Of a DNA stretch of 64,000 nt, positions 43,227-56,642 are shown piece after piece. The notes under the pieces were generated by a model. It was not told the origin of the DNA and ran no database searches. It saw only the letters and a list, made by a program, of their open reading frames with translations. This DNA comes from Scilla litardierei (lineage: Eukaryota > Streptophyta > Magnoliopsida > Asparagales > Asparagaceae), in assembly GCA_030789695.1 (NCBI GenBank), contig CM061133.1:92231248-92295247 (forward strand), given 5' to 3'. Position numbers and translations under genes: made by a program. Each line of letters starts with the position of its first letter. The first letter of the stretch is position 1.

Positions 43227-45522
43227 TGTTGGGAGCAACGATCTAGGATCTTGGTTTGATGCTGACAAACGTGTCGGTATATCTGATGTGTGTGCTTAGT
43301 GTGTTTCAGGACTGGCGATCACTATTTGGTGGAATTGCTATTCGTATAGCATATTGGGAGAAAGAGTCTGTGTGTGCACAAAGAAGTTTGACTTGGTCAA
43401 AGGAGAGAAAAGTGGACCAAGTCAAATTGACTTAGGAGATTGGATTGATTCAATTCAATTTAATATTTGATCAAATCAATTAGATGGATTTGTGTCTACC
43501 CATTTCCTATTCAAACAACAAATCAAATCCCATATTGATTGGGTCAAATCCCTAAGCGGTTGGCACAACCCTATTACCCTTGTCCTATAAATACCCATCT
43601 TCTAGGGTTGAAGAAAGAGTGGCAACCAAATAAATCAAGAGGGGCTACAAAATACTTGTGAACGGCATATATTTTGTATTCACGTGGTGCGGCAATCAAA
43701 AGATCAAGAGGTGGCTTACAAAGATAAGTTCCTTTTTTAAAGATTAAATATTGTCATCTTTCCCTGAGATTCACGTGGGCTCAATTTCTTTGTTGTATTC
43801 AAATGTCTTCAAAGCTCTCTTACGTGGGCACCAATTTCTAGCCATCAATATGTCTTGCTGCCATTCATTTTATTTTTGGGGTGCTCATTAATTTTCGGCC
43901 TGTGTTCATGCTTTTTTTTGTTTGTTTTTAAAAAAAACAACTACTATTATAGGTCTCTGCCTATTGATTGACTGCCGAATTCAAAAAGCCCCTCTCTCTT
44001 GCAATATTCCATGAACACATACCCTTTTGTTTATTTGATTCCCTTTGAAAATTAAAACAAGAGAAGCACATCACAGTTTTTTTAAGGCCGGTCAACCCTT
44101 TTGATTCAAAAGAAGGAGCCGCAAGGATCTCTGGGTGCATGCGTTAATCGCAAGGATCTTTGATTCAAATCCCTGGGTGCATGCGTTAATCACAAGAGCT
44201 TGGCCGAAAACTGAAGGGGAACAATTTTCTACATGGCCGAAATAATCAGGGGAAGGGAGACTTGTGAAGCCGCACCCATCTCTTGTTGGTTTTAATGTTG
44301 GGTTTTGGTTTGTTTTAAAAAACATTTACTTTTAGAAGGCACAACATTCTTTTGGTCTTTATTTGGTTGCATATGATCCATGTGCAGACGTTGACAAAAG
44401 GTAAGCAGTTTTTTTTATTTATAATAATATTGAAGGCTACTTGCTTTTTGCAGGAGATTGAAATTTGATTGGGTACAAAGGTTTGAATCACCAAGGGCAC
44501 CAGACAAAGATCTCTTATCTCCAAGTCTATCAAGTTCCAAGACCCCATGCCGAAATTTTGAAGCAGGGTCATCCAAGCAAACGTGAGCAATAAATTAGAG
44601 AGGCCGGCCATATCACTTCAAAAGAAAACGACAGTTCATGAAACAAAAGGATCGGCCATTTTTTTACGCATCACACAGCCGCACCCAATCACAAAAATCA
44701 GGGGAGTAGTTTGTTTGTTTTTTATTAAAAAGAAAAGATTGTTTTCTCCATAACTTTTGGTGTTGCAGGCCTCTCAAAAAGGTTGCAGGTTGAAAGAAAA
44801 AAAGGAAAGGGGTGCATGTGCTGCCGTTGTATGTGAAACAAAGCTGAAGACAGAGAACAAGAAAAGGGAGAGAGAGAGAAGGCCTCTTATCACATATTTT
44901 TGGAATCAATTGCAAGCTGCCAAACTTAGATTGGATCTGACCGCAACATCAAGCAACATCCAAGAAATCGGCCGTGACTTCAAGAGGAGACAAGTATACA
45001 TCATCGTCAGACGAGATCTGACACGTGCTGAATGACAGAGATGACGCACCATCACTGAGCAATCCTAAACTTCATTTTATTATCTCTATGACTGTGTAGA
45101 TCTTTGTAGGGGAAACTTTACCTGTTTTTGGTGACTATTTTGGGACTTGTCTAGTTGGGACTAGACAAGTGGGACCCAGCTAGTTTGGGACTAGCTGGTA
45201 GAAAGCTTTGCTAGGATTGATAGTGAGAGGAAACACTGTCTGTGGGGTACTGAGAGTCTGGCGAGTGTAGGGACGTAGAGGGTGCTCTGAGCGTGCTCTA
45301 ACTTGTGACTTTGTACCTATTGCACTATTCAATCTAGTATTAGCTTTGGGGGCTGGAGTAGGTCGTTGGGACGACCGAACCAGGGTAAATCTGCTGTGTA
45401 CTCTGTGTCCGCTTTTCATTACTCTGGTTGTGCTTTTAACTGCGTGTGATTTCTCGTGGGTTGCACGAGAATTTTTTATTAGCATATTCACCCCCCCTCT
45501 AGGCTAGGATCAAGATCCAACA
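43227..45522 (+). repeat. Y LTR 2
   Basis: 2296 bp. Shares with LTR 3 the TTTGGTGGAATT variant near its start, where LTRs 1, 4 and 5 read TTTGGAGGAATT. It serves as 3' LTR of unit 1 and 5' LTR of unit 2. Confidence 0.93.
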
Positions 45523-45524
45523 AG

Positions 45525-45536
45525 TGGTATCAGAGC
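45525..45536 (+). other. Primer binding site, Y unit 2
   Basis: TGGTATCAGAGC, initiator-Met type, two bases after LTR 2. Confidence 0.93.
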
Positions 45537-45565
45537 AGGTTTTGGGATCTAGCCTAGGATTGACC

Positions 45566-47440
45566 ATGAATAACCATACGGATAGTGCTTTTGCTGAGGG
45601 TCAGTCTGTTTTCCGTCCCCCTAGGTTTAACGGAGGTGATTATGCTTATTGGAAAAATCGTATGAAAATCTACCTTATTTCTGTTGATTACAAGGCTTGG
45701 CAAATAATTGAAAAAGGATATAAACTGCCTGTAATTAAAGTAGAAAATGCTGAGATTGAAAAACCAAATGACAAATGGGATGATAATGATTGGAAATCTT
45801 ATTCTTTAAATGCTAAAGCTATGAATGCTCTCATTTGTGCACTTGATAAATCTGAATATAATAGAATCTCACATTGTCTAACTGCGCAGGAAATATGGCA
45901 TACTTTGGAGGTGACGCACGAGGGAACGTCACAGGTGAAGGAGTCTAGACTTGCACTGCTGAGCACGGAATACGAGGGATTTCACATGCTACCTTCAGAG
46001 ACGATATCAGAAATGTTTGAGAGGTTCACCAACATTGTCTACAAGTCTAGTTTGCTCGGTAAGCCATATTCTAGCCTTGAGCAGGTAAGGAAGATATTAA
46101 GAGCTCTGCCAAGCTCTTTCAGGCCTAAAGTCACTGCCATCCAAGAAGCGAAAGATCTGTCACAGATGAAGGTGGAGGGCTTGATAGGTAATCTAATGTC
46201 CCACGAGCTTGAATTGCAAAATATTAATGAAAGGGAGAAACCTGAGGAAAAAGAAAAAGCTACCAAGCCACTTGCTCTGAAAGCTGACGAAAGTGAAGAT
46301 GATGATGATGACATAGCGCTAATGGTCAGAAATTTCAGAAAGTTTGTCCAGACCAAGCAAGGAAGAGCAGAAATGGCACCCAAGTTTAATCGCTCTAACT
46401 TTTTCCAGTCTTCTAAGCAAAATTATGATCAGAATACTACTAATAGAATGACTTGTTTTAAATGCAAGAAAAGAGGACATCGAATGAGGGATTGTCCACA
46501 TGAGACAGCTCAGGTAGCTAAAGAAAAGGGAAAATCCAAGGTGCTTACTTGGGACATGGATAGCGAAGCTGAGAGCGAGGAGGAGGAACACGAAGCCCAT
46601 TCATGCATGGCATTGATGGGAATACACGATGCGGTAATTTCTGGTAGTAAAACTGAACTCCTTACTCTTTGTAAAGAAATGCAAGATAAAATAGTAGAGC
46701 TTGAATCCACTATAGATGACTACCAAAATGAAAACTTTGAAATGCAACAATCTGAATATGAAATGTCTAAAGAGATTGAAAAACTCAGAATTGATATTGT
46801 TGCTCGTGACTCTACTATTGATACTTTGAAAAAGGAAAAATCCAGTTTTAATGATGATGCACCTTGTCTCTCTTGCCCTTCCTTGATGAATAATATTAGC
46901 ATGCTTAAACTTGATTTGATTAAGCTCGAAACTGAAAAAAACTATGTTATTAGAGAGCTTAATGATAAATTCTACATGTTGGATAATGATTTTAAAAGAA
47001 AAATGGTTGAATTTGAAAAGAATGAAGAGGAAAACAAGAGAGCTTTTATAAGTAAATGCACATTGCTTGCGGAAGAAAATAAATTGTTGAAAACCAAAGT
47101 CTCTACTCTTGAATTGGCCATTAAGAAATTCTCTACGGGAAAACAATCGTTGGACACTATTTTAGAGAACCAATTATATGGCAATAATAGAAGAGGACTT
47201 GGCTTTGGTCTAAAAAACGTTGAAAAGCGAAAATTCAAGAAATTCCACAATGCACCGTCTATTGCGAAGAACTTATATGCAAAGTGCTTTACTTGTGATA
47301 GTGTAGGCCATACTTCATACTATTGTAAATTTAGGAACACTAAAATCAAGTTTAAACAAGTGTGGGTTCCTAAAACGATATTGGCTAACACTAGTGGACC
47401 TTGTTGGATTCCAAGGTCACACTTAACACCTTTCATGTAG
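45566..47440 (+). CDS. gag: Y unit 2 Gag, intact (624 aa)
   Basis: Copia-type Gag that would form particles and package RNA; the only intact long frame in the window. Start chosen at ATG 45566 (MNNHTDSAFAEGQ); the open frame upstream overlaps the primer site. Residues about 20-210 are the capsid-like region (PPRFNGGDYAYWKNRM, ALICALDKSEYNRI). Zinc knuckle 1 CFKCKKRGHRMRDC is at 297-310. An acidic stretch and long coiled coil cover about 330-550, and knuckle 2 CFTCDSVGHTSYYC is at 574-587. The protein ends shortly after a WVPKTILANTSGP motif, which in SIRE-like elements lies just before protease, so pol was removed at that point. Enzymes would have to come from another element. Confidence 0.9.
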   Translation: MNNHTDSAFAEGQSVFRPPRFNGGDYAYWKNRMKIYLISVDYKAWQIIEKGYKLPVIKVENAEIEKPNDKWDDNDWKSYSLNAKAMNALICALDKSEYNRISHCLTAQEIWHTLEVTHEGTSQVKESRLALLSTEYEGFHMLPSETISEMFERFTNIVYKSSLLGKPYSSLEQVRKILRALPSSFRPKVTAIQEAKDLSQMKVEGLIGNLMSHELELQNINEREKPEEKEKATKPLALKADESEDDDDDIALMVRNFRKFVQTKQGRAEMAPKFNRSNFFQSSKQNYDQNTTNRMTCFKCKKRGHRMRDCPHETAQVAKEKGKSKVLTWDMDSEAESEEEEHEAHSCMALMGIHDAVISGSKTELLTLCKEMQDKIVELESTIDDYQNENFEMQQSEYEMSKEIEKLRIDIVARDSTIDTLKKEKSSFNDDAPCLSCPSLMNNISMLKLDLIKLETEKNYVIRELNDKFYMLDNDFKRKMVEFEKNEEENKRAFISKCTLLAEENKLLKTKVSTLELAIKKFSTGKQSLDTILENQLYGNNRRGLGFGLKNVEKRKFKKFHNAPSIAKNLYAKCFTCDSVGHTSYYCKFRNTKIKFKQVWVPKTILANTSGPCWIPRSHLTPFM

Positions 47441-48762
47441 GTGTGATGGAGTTTTGCCGAGGGGCGTTAAATTCAATGTTTCATTCTTTTAGCTCCTTCG
47501 TCAAAAAGCGACGAGAAGGTATAATTTTCTATCCCTCTTTGCATTTCATTGCATACCTTCATAGATTTTTTGTGTGCTTGATTTATTTTGGTTTGTGTGC
47601 TTGCATGGATGATTTTTAATGTTTTTATTTCTGAAAAAAAAAATTGAAAAATCAAAAATAAAAAAAAATTGTGTGCTTATTGAACCCTTTTTTGAATCTC
47701 TTGAGTGATATTGTATGAATGATCAATTCTATCCCTTGAAGAAGTCAATTCATTATTGTTGTAGCTACATGAACATGATGTTATTCTTTTTAGTAGCCAT
47801 GACATGTCTCATAATTTTCAAACTTGACTTCTACACCTACATTTGCACTTTCACGATATTTGACTTTTTAGTGCTTTTGGAGATTCTTTTGAAGAATAAT
47901 GGAAAGTGAATGTAGGAATGATTAATTTCTGAAATTTCTAAGGGATATGATGTGTTTAGCCATGAATTAAAATTGAGCACAAAAGAAGTAAAAAAAACAA
48001 AAAAAAAACAAAAAAAACGATATTTGCTCCGTATGAAAAATGGACACACTTCATGGCTAAAACACAACCCACGAGTATCCAACTTGTGCTACATGGGTAA
48101 TCATTAGCGTTGGTGTATATAACTCGTCAAGCAATGCCACCCCACATTTAAAAGTCCTTATAGGCTATGTTTCGGGGTTCGGTAACTTGAACTCATCTTT
48201 GATGAGGTGGGAAAAGTCAATCATAGTGATATTCATGAAAAATGGAAAATGTGGATTGTTTCGGTTGATTTTATGATATTGAATCTCCTCTTGCACTTTA
48301 TTGTCTATATCTTTTCACTTACACAAAGGTGGAGAAGTCTTGGTATGAAATTCTATGAACTTGACTTGTCCATTATTTGGAATACTCATGCAAATTGCAC
48401 GCTACTTCTAATAATGATTTATTTTTGCATGGGATATTTTTGTGCCTTCATTAAATCACTTTTGGTGATTCCAAAGGGGGAGAAAGAAAATATTTTGACA
48501 GCTTTGAGCTTTGATGTTGATATTAGTTGTTGAAGGGGGAGCATGATATATTCTTGAATACTTGTTGAAGGGGGAGCTTGAAAAAAGGGGGAGCATGCTA
48601 TTGTATTTGTTATTAGTTTGTGCATGCCATGTTGTAGTGCTTGAATATTCATCTCATGATTCATATTGCATTACACCCTTCAACACACTTCACACACTTA
48701 TTTCTATTTCAAACTTATTGATCAAATCTTTTATGGGTTTGTCATCACCAAAAGGGGGAGAT
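47441..48762 (+). other. Y unit 2 3' noncoding region and polypurine tract
   Basis: Same layout as unit 1: short hydrophobic frames at 47715-47909 and 48207-48533, GGGGGAGC words, polypurine tract 48750-48762 before LTR 3. Shares variants with unit 3 (for example TCAATCATAGTG) against units 1 and 4 (TCAATCCTAGTG). Confidence 0.8.
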
Positions 48763-51058
48763 TGTTGGGAGCAACGATCTAGGATCTTGGTTTGATGATG
48801 ACAAACGTGTCGGTATATCTGATGTGTGTGCTTAGTGTGTTTGAGGACTGGCGATCACTATTTGGTGGAATTGCTATTCGTATAGCATATTGGGAGAAAG
48901 AGTCTGTGTGTGCACAAAAAAGTTTGACTTGGTCAAAGGAGAGAAAAGTGGACCAAGTCAAATTGACTTAGGAGATTGGATTGATTCAAATCAATTTAAT
49001 ATTTGATCAAATCAATTAGATGGATTTGTGTCTACCCATTTCCTATTCAAATAACAAATCAAATCCCATATTGATTGGGTCAAATCCCTAAGCGGTTGGC
49101 ACAAACCTATTACCCTTGTCCTATAAATACCCATCTTCTAGGGTTGAAGAAAGAGTGGCAACCAAATAAATCAAGAGGGGCTACAAAATACTTGTGAACG
49201 GCATATATTTTGTATTCACGTGGTGCGGCAATCAAAAGATCAAGAGGTGGCTTACAAAGATAAGTTCCTTTTTTAAAGATTAAATATTGTCATCTTTCCC
49301 TGAGATTCACGTGGGCTCAATTTCTTTGTTGTATTCAAATGTCTTCAAAGCTCTCTTACGTGGGCACCAATTTCTAGCCATCAACATGTCTTGCTGCCAT
49401 TCATTTTATTTTTGGGGTGCTCATTAATTTTCGGCCTGTGTTCATGCTTTTTTTTGTTTGTTTTTAAAAAAAACAACTACTTTTATAGGTCTCTGCCTAT
49501 TGATTGACTGCCGAATTCAAAAAGCCCCTCTCTCTTGCAATATTCCATGAACACATACCCTTTTGTTTATTTGATTCCCTTTGAAAATTAAAACAAGAGA
49601 AGCACATCACAGTTTTTTAAGGCCGGTCAACCCTTTTGATTCAAAAGAAGGAGCCGCAAGGATCTCTGGGTGCATGCGTTAATCGCAAGGATCTTTGATT
49701 CAAATCCCTGGGTGCATGCGTTAATCACAAGAGCTTGGCCGAAAACTGAAGGGGAACAATTTTCTACATGGCCGAAATAATCAGGGGAAGGGAGACTTGT
49801 GAAGCCGCACCCATCTCTTGTTGGTTTTAATGTTGGGTTTTGGTTTGTTTTAAAAAACAGTTACTTTTAGAAGGCACAACATTCTTTTGGTCTTTATTCG
49901 GTTGCATATGATCCATGTGCAGACGTTGACAAAAGGTAAGCAGTTTTTTTATTTATAATAATATTGAAGGCTACTTGCTTTTTGCAGGAGATTGAAATTT
50001 GATTGGGTACAAAGGTTTGAATCACCAAGGGCACCAGACAAAGATCTCTTATCTCCAAGTCTATCAAGTTCCAAGACCCCATGCCGAAATTTTGAAGCAG
50101 GGTCATCCAAGCAAACGTGAGCAATAAATTAGAGAGGCCGGCCATATCACTTCAAAAGAAAACGACAGTTCATGAAACAAAAGGATCGGCCATTTTTTTT
50201 TACGCATCACACAGCCGCACCCAATCACAAAAATCAGGGGAGTAGTTTGTTTGTTTTTTATTAAAAAGAAAAGATTGTTTTCTCCATAACTTTTGGTGTT
50301 GCAGGCCTCTCAAAAAGGTTGCAGGTTGAAAGAAAAAAAGGAAAGGGGTGCATGTGCTGCCGTTGTATGTGAAACAAAGCTGAAGACAGAGAACAAGAAA
50401 AGGGAGAGAGAGAGAAGGCCTCTTATCACATATTTTTGGAATCAATTGCAAGCTGCCAAACTTAGATTGGATCTGACCGCAACATCAAGCAACATCCAAG
50501 AAATCGGCCGTGACTTCAAGAGGAGACAAGTATACATCATCGTCAGACGAGATCTGACACGTGCTGAATGACAGAGATGACGCACCATCACTGAGCAATC
50601 CTAAACTTCATTTTATTATCTCTATGACTGTGTAGATCTTTGTAGGGGAAACTTTACCTGTTTTTGGTGACTATTTTGGGACTTGTCTAGTTGGGACTAG
50701 ACAAGTGGGACCCAGCTAGTTTGGGACTAGCTGGTAGAAAGCTTTGCTAGGATTGATAGTGAGAGGAAACACTGTGTGTGGGGTACTGAGAGTCTGGCGA
50801 GTGTAGGGACGTAGAGGGTGCTCTGAGCGTGCTTTAACTTGTGACTTTGTACCTATTGCACTATTCAATCTAGTATTAGCTTTGGGGGCTGGAGTAGGTC
50901 GTTGGGACGACCGAACCAGGGTAAATCTGCTGTGTACTCTGTGTCCGCTTTTCATTACTCTGGTTGTGCTTTTAACTGCGTGTGATTTCTCGTGGGTTGC
51001 ACGAGAATTTTTTTTAAGCCTATTCACCCCCCCTCTCGGCTAGGATCAAGATTCAACA
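48763..51058 (+). repeat. Y LTR 3
   Basis: 2296 bp. Groups with LTR 2 near its start (TTTGGTGGAATT) but shares TCAACATGTC with LTRs 4 and 5, a mosaic pattern. The end reads GATTCAACA, one base off the other LTRs. Confidence 0.93.
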
Positions 51059-51060
51059 AG

Positions 51061-51072
51061 TGGTATCAGAGC
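51061..51072 (+). other. Primer binding site, Y unit 3
   Basis: TGGTATCAGAGC, initiator-Met type, two bases after LTR 3. Confidence 0.93.
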
Positions 51073-51101
51073 AGGTTTTGGGATCTAGCCTAGGATTGAC
51101 C

Positions 51102-52976
51102 ATGAATAACCATATGGATAGTGCTTTTGCTGAGGGTCAGTCTGTTTTCCGTCCCCCTAGGTTTAACGGTGGTGATTATGCTTATTGGAAAAATCGTATG
51201 AAAATCTACCTTATTTCTGTTGATTACAAGGCTTGGCAAATAATTGAAAAAGGATATAAACTGCCTGTAATTAAAGTAGAAAATGCTGAGATTGAAAAAC
51301 CAAATGACGAATGGGATGATAATGATTGGAAATCTTATTCTTTAAATGCTAAAGCTATGAATGCTCTCATTTGTGCACTTGATAAATCTGAATATAATAG
51401 AATCTCACATTGTCTAACTGCGCAGGAAATATGGCATACTTTGGAGGTGACGCACGAGGGAACGTCACGGGTGAAGGAGTCTAGACTTGCACTGCTGAGC
51501 ACGGAATACGAGGGATTTCGCATGCTACCTCCAGAGACGATATCAGAAATGTTTGAGAGGTTCACCAACATTGTCTACAATTCTAGTTCGCTCGGTAAGC
51601 CATATTCTAGCCTTGAGCAGGTAAGGAAGATATTAAGAGCTCTGCCAAGCTCTTTCAGGCCTAAAGTCACTGCCATCCAAGAAGCGAAAGATCTGTCATA
51701 GATGAAGGTGGAGGGCTTGATAGGTAATCTAATGTCCCACGAGCTTGAATTGCAAAATATTAATGAAAGGGAGAAACCTGAGGAAAAAGAAAAAGCTACC
51801 AAGCCACTTGCTCTGAAAGCTGACGAAAGTGAAGATGATGATGATGACATAGCGCTAATGGTCAGAAATTTCAGAAAGTTTGTCCAGACCAAGCAAGGAA
51901 GAGCAGAAATGGCACCCAGGTTTAATCGCTCTAACTTTTTCCAGTCTTCTAAGCAAAATTATGATCAGAATACTACTAATAGAATGACTTGTTTTAAATG
52001 CAAGAAAAGAGGACATCAAATGAGGGATTGTCCACATGAGACAGCTTAGGTAGCTAAAGAAAAGGGAAAATCCAAGGTGCTTACTTGGGACATGGATAGC
52101 GAAGCTGAGAGCGAGGAGGAGGAACACGAAGCCCATTCATGCATGGCATTGATGGGAATACACGATGCGGTAATTTCTGGTAGTAAAATTGAACTCCTTA
52201 CTCTTTGTAAAGAAATGCAAGATAAAATAATAGAGCTTGAATCCACTATAGATGACTACCAAAATGAAAACTTTGAAATGCAACAATCTGAATATGAAAT
52301 GTCTAAAGAGATTGAAAAACTCAAAATTGATATTGTTGCTCGTGACTCTACTATTGATACTTTGAAAAAGGAAAAATACAGTTTTAATGATGATGCACCT
52401 TGTCTCTCTTGCCCTTCCTTGATGAATAATATTAGCATGCTTAAACTTGATTTGATTAAGCTCGAAACTGAAAAAAACTATGTTATTAGAGAGCTTAATG
52501 ATAAATTCTACATGTTGGATAATGATTTTAAAAGAAAAATGGTTGAATTTGAAAAGAATGAAGAGGAAAACAAGAGAGCTTTTATAAGTAAATGCACATT
52601 GCTTGTGGAAGAAAATAAATTGTTGAAAACCAAAGTCGCTAATCTTGAATTGGCCATTAAGAAATTCTCTACGGGAAAACAATCGTTGGACACTATTTTA
52701 GAGAATCAATTATATGGCAATAATAGAAGAGGACTTGGCTTTGGTCTAAAAAACGTTGAAAAGCGAAAATTCAAGAAATTCCACAATGCACCGTCTATTG
52801 CGAAGAACTTATATGCAAAGTGCTTTACTTGTGATAGTGTAGGCCATACTTCATACTATTGTAAATTTAGGAACACTAAAATCAAGTTTAAACAAGTGTG
52901 GGTTCCTAAAACGATATTGGCTAACACTAGTGGACCTTGTTGGATTCCAAGGTCACACTTAACACCTTTCATGTAG
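51102..52976 (+). pseudogene. gag: Y unit 3 Gag with two nonsense codons
   Basis: Full-length frame homologous to unit 2, broken only by TAG at 51699-51701 and TAG at 52047-52049. Unit 2 has CAG at both places, so both are C to T changes in a CHG context. Knuckle 1 reads CFKCKKRGHQMRDC (Arg to Gln), knuckle 2 is intact. The frame is otherwise open to 52976. Confidence 0.92.
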
Positions 52977-54298
52977 GTGTGATGGAGTTTTGCCGAGGGG
53001 CGTTAAATTCAATTTTTCATTCTTTTAGCTCCTTCGTCAAAAAGCGACGAGAAGGTATAATTTTCTATCCCTCTTTGCATTTCATTGCATACCTTCATAG
53101 ATTTTTTGTGTGCTTGATTTATTTTGGTTTGTGTGCTTGCATGGATGATTTTTAATGTTTTTATTTCTGAAAAAAAAAATTGAAAAATCAAAAATAAAAA
53201 AAAATTGTGTGCTTATTGAACCCTTTTTTGAATCTCTTGAGTGATATTGTATGAATGATCAATTCTATCCCTTGAAGAAGTCAATACATTATTGTTGTAG
53301 CTACATGAACATGATGTTATTCTTTTTAGTAGCCATGACATGTCTCATAAGTTTCAAACTTGACTTCTACACCTACATTTGCACTTTCACGATATTTGAC
53401 TTTTTAGTGCTTTTGGAGATTCTTTTGAAGAATAATGGAAAGTGAATGTAGGAATGATTAATTTCTGAAATTTCTAAGGGATATGATGTGTTTAGCCATG
53501 AATTAAAATTGAGCACAAAAGAAGTAAAAAAAACAAAAAAAAAACAAAAAAAACGATATTTGCTCCGTATGAAAAATGGACACACTTCATGGCTAAAACA
53601 CAACTCACGAGTATCCAACTTGTGCTACATGGGTAATCATTAGCGTTGGTGTATATAACTCGTCAAGCAATGCCACCCCACATTTAAAAGTCCTTATAGG
53701 CTATGTTTCGGGGTTCGGTAACTTGAACTCATCTTTGATGAGGTGGGAAAAGTCAATCATAGTGATATTCATGAAAAATGGAAAATGTGGATTGTTTCGG
53801 TTGATTTTATGATATTGAATCTCCTCTTGCACTTTATTGTCTATATCTTTTCACTTACACAAAGGTGGAGAAGTCTTGGTATGAAATTCTATGAACTTGA
53901 CTTGTCCATTATTTGGAATACTCATGCAAATTGCACGCTACTTCTAATAATGATTTATTTTTGCATGGGATATTTTTGTGCCTTCATTAAATCACTTTTG
54001 GTGATTCCAAAGGGGGAGAAAGAAAAGATTTTGACAGCTTTGAGCTTTGATGTTGATATTAGTTGTTGAAGGGGGAGCATGATATATTCTTGAATACTTG
54101 TTGAAGGGGGAGCTTGAAAAAAGGGGGAGCATGCTATTGTATTTGTTATTAGTTTGTGCATGCCATGTTGTAGTGCTTGAATATTCATCTCATGATTCAT
54201 AATGCATTACACCCTTCAACACACTTCACACACTCATTTCTATTTCAAACTTATTGATCAAATCTTTTATGGGTTTGTCATTACCAAAAGGGGGAGAT
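52977..54298 (+). other. Y unit 3 3' noncoding region and polypurine tract
   Basis: Nearly the same as unit 2, with short frames at 53251-53445 and 53743-54069. The polypurine tract ends at 54298, before LTR 4. Confidence 0.8.
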
Positions 54299-56599
54299 TG
54301 TTGGGAGCAACGATCTAGGATCTTGGTTTGATGATGGCAAACGTGTCGGTATATCTGATGTGTGTTCTTAGTGTGTTTCAGGACTGGCAATCACTATTTG
54401 GAGGAATTGCTATTCGTATAGCATATTGGGAGAAAGAGTCTGTGTGTGCACAAAGAAGTTTTATTTGGTCAAAGGAGAGAAAAGTGGACCAAGTCAAATT
54501 GACTTAGGAGATTGGATTGATTCAAATCAATTTAATATTTGATCAAATCAATTAGATGGATTTGTGACTACCCATTTCCTATTCAAACAACAAATCAAAT
54601 CCCATAATGATTGGGTCAAATCCCTAAGCGGTTGGCACAACCCTATTACCCTTGTCCTATAAATACCCATCTTCTAGGGTTGAAGAAAGAGTGGCAACCA
54701 AATAAATCAAGAGGGGCTACAAAATACTTGTGAACGGCATATATTTTGTATTCACGTGGTGCGGCAATCAAAAGATCAAGAGGTGGCTTACAAAGATAAG
54801 TTCCTTTTTTAAAGATTAAATATTGTCATCTTTCCCTGAGATTCACATGGGCTCAATTTCTTTGTTGTATTCAAATGTCTTCAAAGCTCTCTTACGTGGG
54901 CACCAATTTCTAGCCATCAACATGTCTTGCTGCCATTCATTTTATTTTTGGGGTGCTCATTAATTTTTGGCCTGTGTTCATGCTTTTTTTTGTTTGTTTT
55001 AAAAAAACAACTACTTTTAGAGGTCTCTGCCTATTGATTGACTGCCGAATTCAAAAAGCCCCTCTCTCTTGCAATATTCCATGAACACATACCCTTTTGA
55101 TTATTTGATTCCCTTTGAAAATTAAAACAAGAGAAGCACATCATAGTTTTTTAAGGCCGGTCAACCCTTTTGATTCAAAAGAAGGAGCCGCAAGGATCTC
55201 TGGGTGCATGCGTTAATCGCAAGGATCTTTGATTCAAATCCCTGGGTGCATGCGTTAATCACAAGAGCTTGGCCGAAAACTGAAGGGGAACAATTTTCTA
55301 CATGGCCGAAATAATCAGGGGAAGGGAGACTTGTGAAGCCGCTCCCATCTCTTGTTGGTTTTAATGTTGGGTTTTGGTATGTTTTAAAAAACATTTACTT
55401 TTAGAAGGCACAACATTCTTTTGGTCTTTATTCGGTTGCATATGTTCCATGTGCAGACGTTGACAAAAGGTAAGCAGTTTTTATTTATTTATAATAATAT
55501 TGAAGGCTACTTGCTTTTTGCAGGAGATTGAAATTTGATTGGGTACAAAGGTTTGAATCACCAAGGGCACCAGACAAAGATCTCTTATCTCCAAGTCTAT
55601 CAAGTTCCAAGACCCCATGCCGAAATTTTGAAGCAGGGTCATCCAAGCAAACGTGAGCAATAAATTAGAGAGGCCGGCCATATCACTTCAAAAGAAAACG
55701 ACAGTTCATGAAACAAAAGGATCGGCCATTTTTTTTTACGCATCACACAGCCGCACCCAATCACAAAAATCAGGGGAGTAGTTTGTTTGTTTTTTATTAA
55801 AAAGAAAAGATTGTTTTCTCCATAACTTTTGGTGTTGCAGGCCTCTCAAAAAGGTTGCAGGTTGAAAGAAAAAAAGGAAAGGGGTGCATGTGCTGCCGTT
55901 GTATGTGAAACAAAGCTGAAGACAGAGAACAAGAAAAGGGAGAGAGAGAGAAGGCCTCTTATCACATATTTTTGGAATCAATTGCAAGCTGCCAAACTTA
56001 GATTGGATCTGACCGCAACATCAAGCAACATCCAAGAAATCGGCCGTGACTTCAAGAGGAGACTAGTATACATCAACGTCAGACGAGATCTGACACGTGC
56101 TGAATGACAGAGATGACGCACCATCACTGAGCAATCCTAAACTTCATTTTATTATCTCTATGACTGTGTAGATCTTTGTATGGGAAACTTTACCCGTTTT
56201 TGGTGACTATTTTGGGACTTGTCTAGTTGGGACTAGACAAGTGGGACCCAGCTAGTTTGGGACTAGCTGGTAGAAAGCTTTGCTAGGATTGATAGTGAGA
56301 GGAAACACTGTGTGTGGGGTACTGAGAGTCTGGCGAGTGTAGGGACGTAGAGGGTGCTCTGAGCGTGCTCTAACTTGTGACTTTGTACCTATTGCACTAT
56401 TCAATCTAGTATTAGCTTTGGGGGCTGGAGTAGGTCGTTGGGACGACCGAACCAGGGTAAATCTGCTGTGTACTCTGTGTCCGCTTTTCATTACTTTGGT
56501 TGTGCTTTTAACTGCGTGTGATTTCTCGTGGGTTGCACGAGAATTTTTTATTAGCCTATTCACCCCCCCCCCCCCTTAGGCTAGGATCAAGATCCAACA
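54299..56599 (+). repeat. Y LTR 4
   Basis: 2301 bp. Shares several variants with LTR 5 only, such as GTGTGTTCTTAG, TTTGTGACTACCC and CACATGGGCTC. Confidence 0.93.
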
Positions 56600-56601
56600 A
56601 G

Positions 56602-56613
56602 TGGTATCAGAGC
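56602..56613 (+). other. Primer binding site, Y unit 4
   Basis: TGGTATCAGAGC, initiator-Met type, two bases after LTR 4. Confidence 0.93.
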
Positions 56614-56642
56614 AGGTTTTGGGATATAGCCTAGGATTGACC

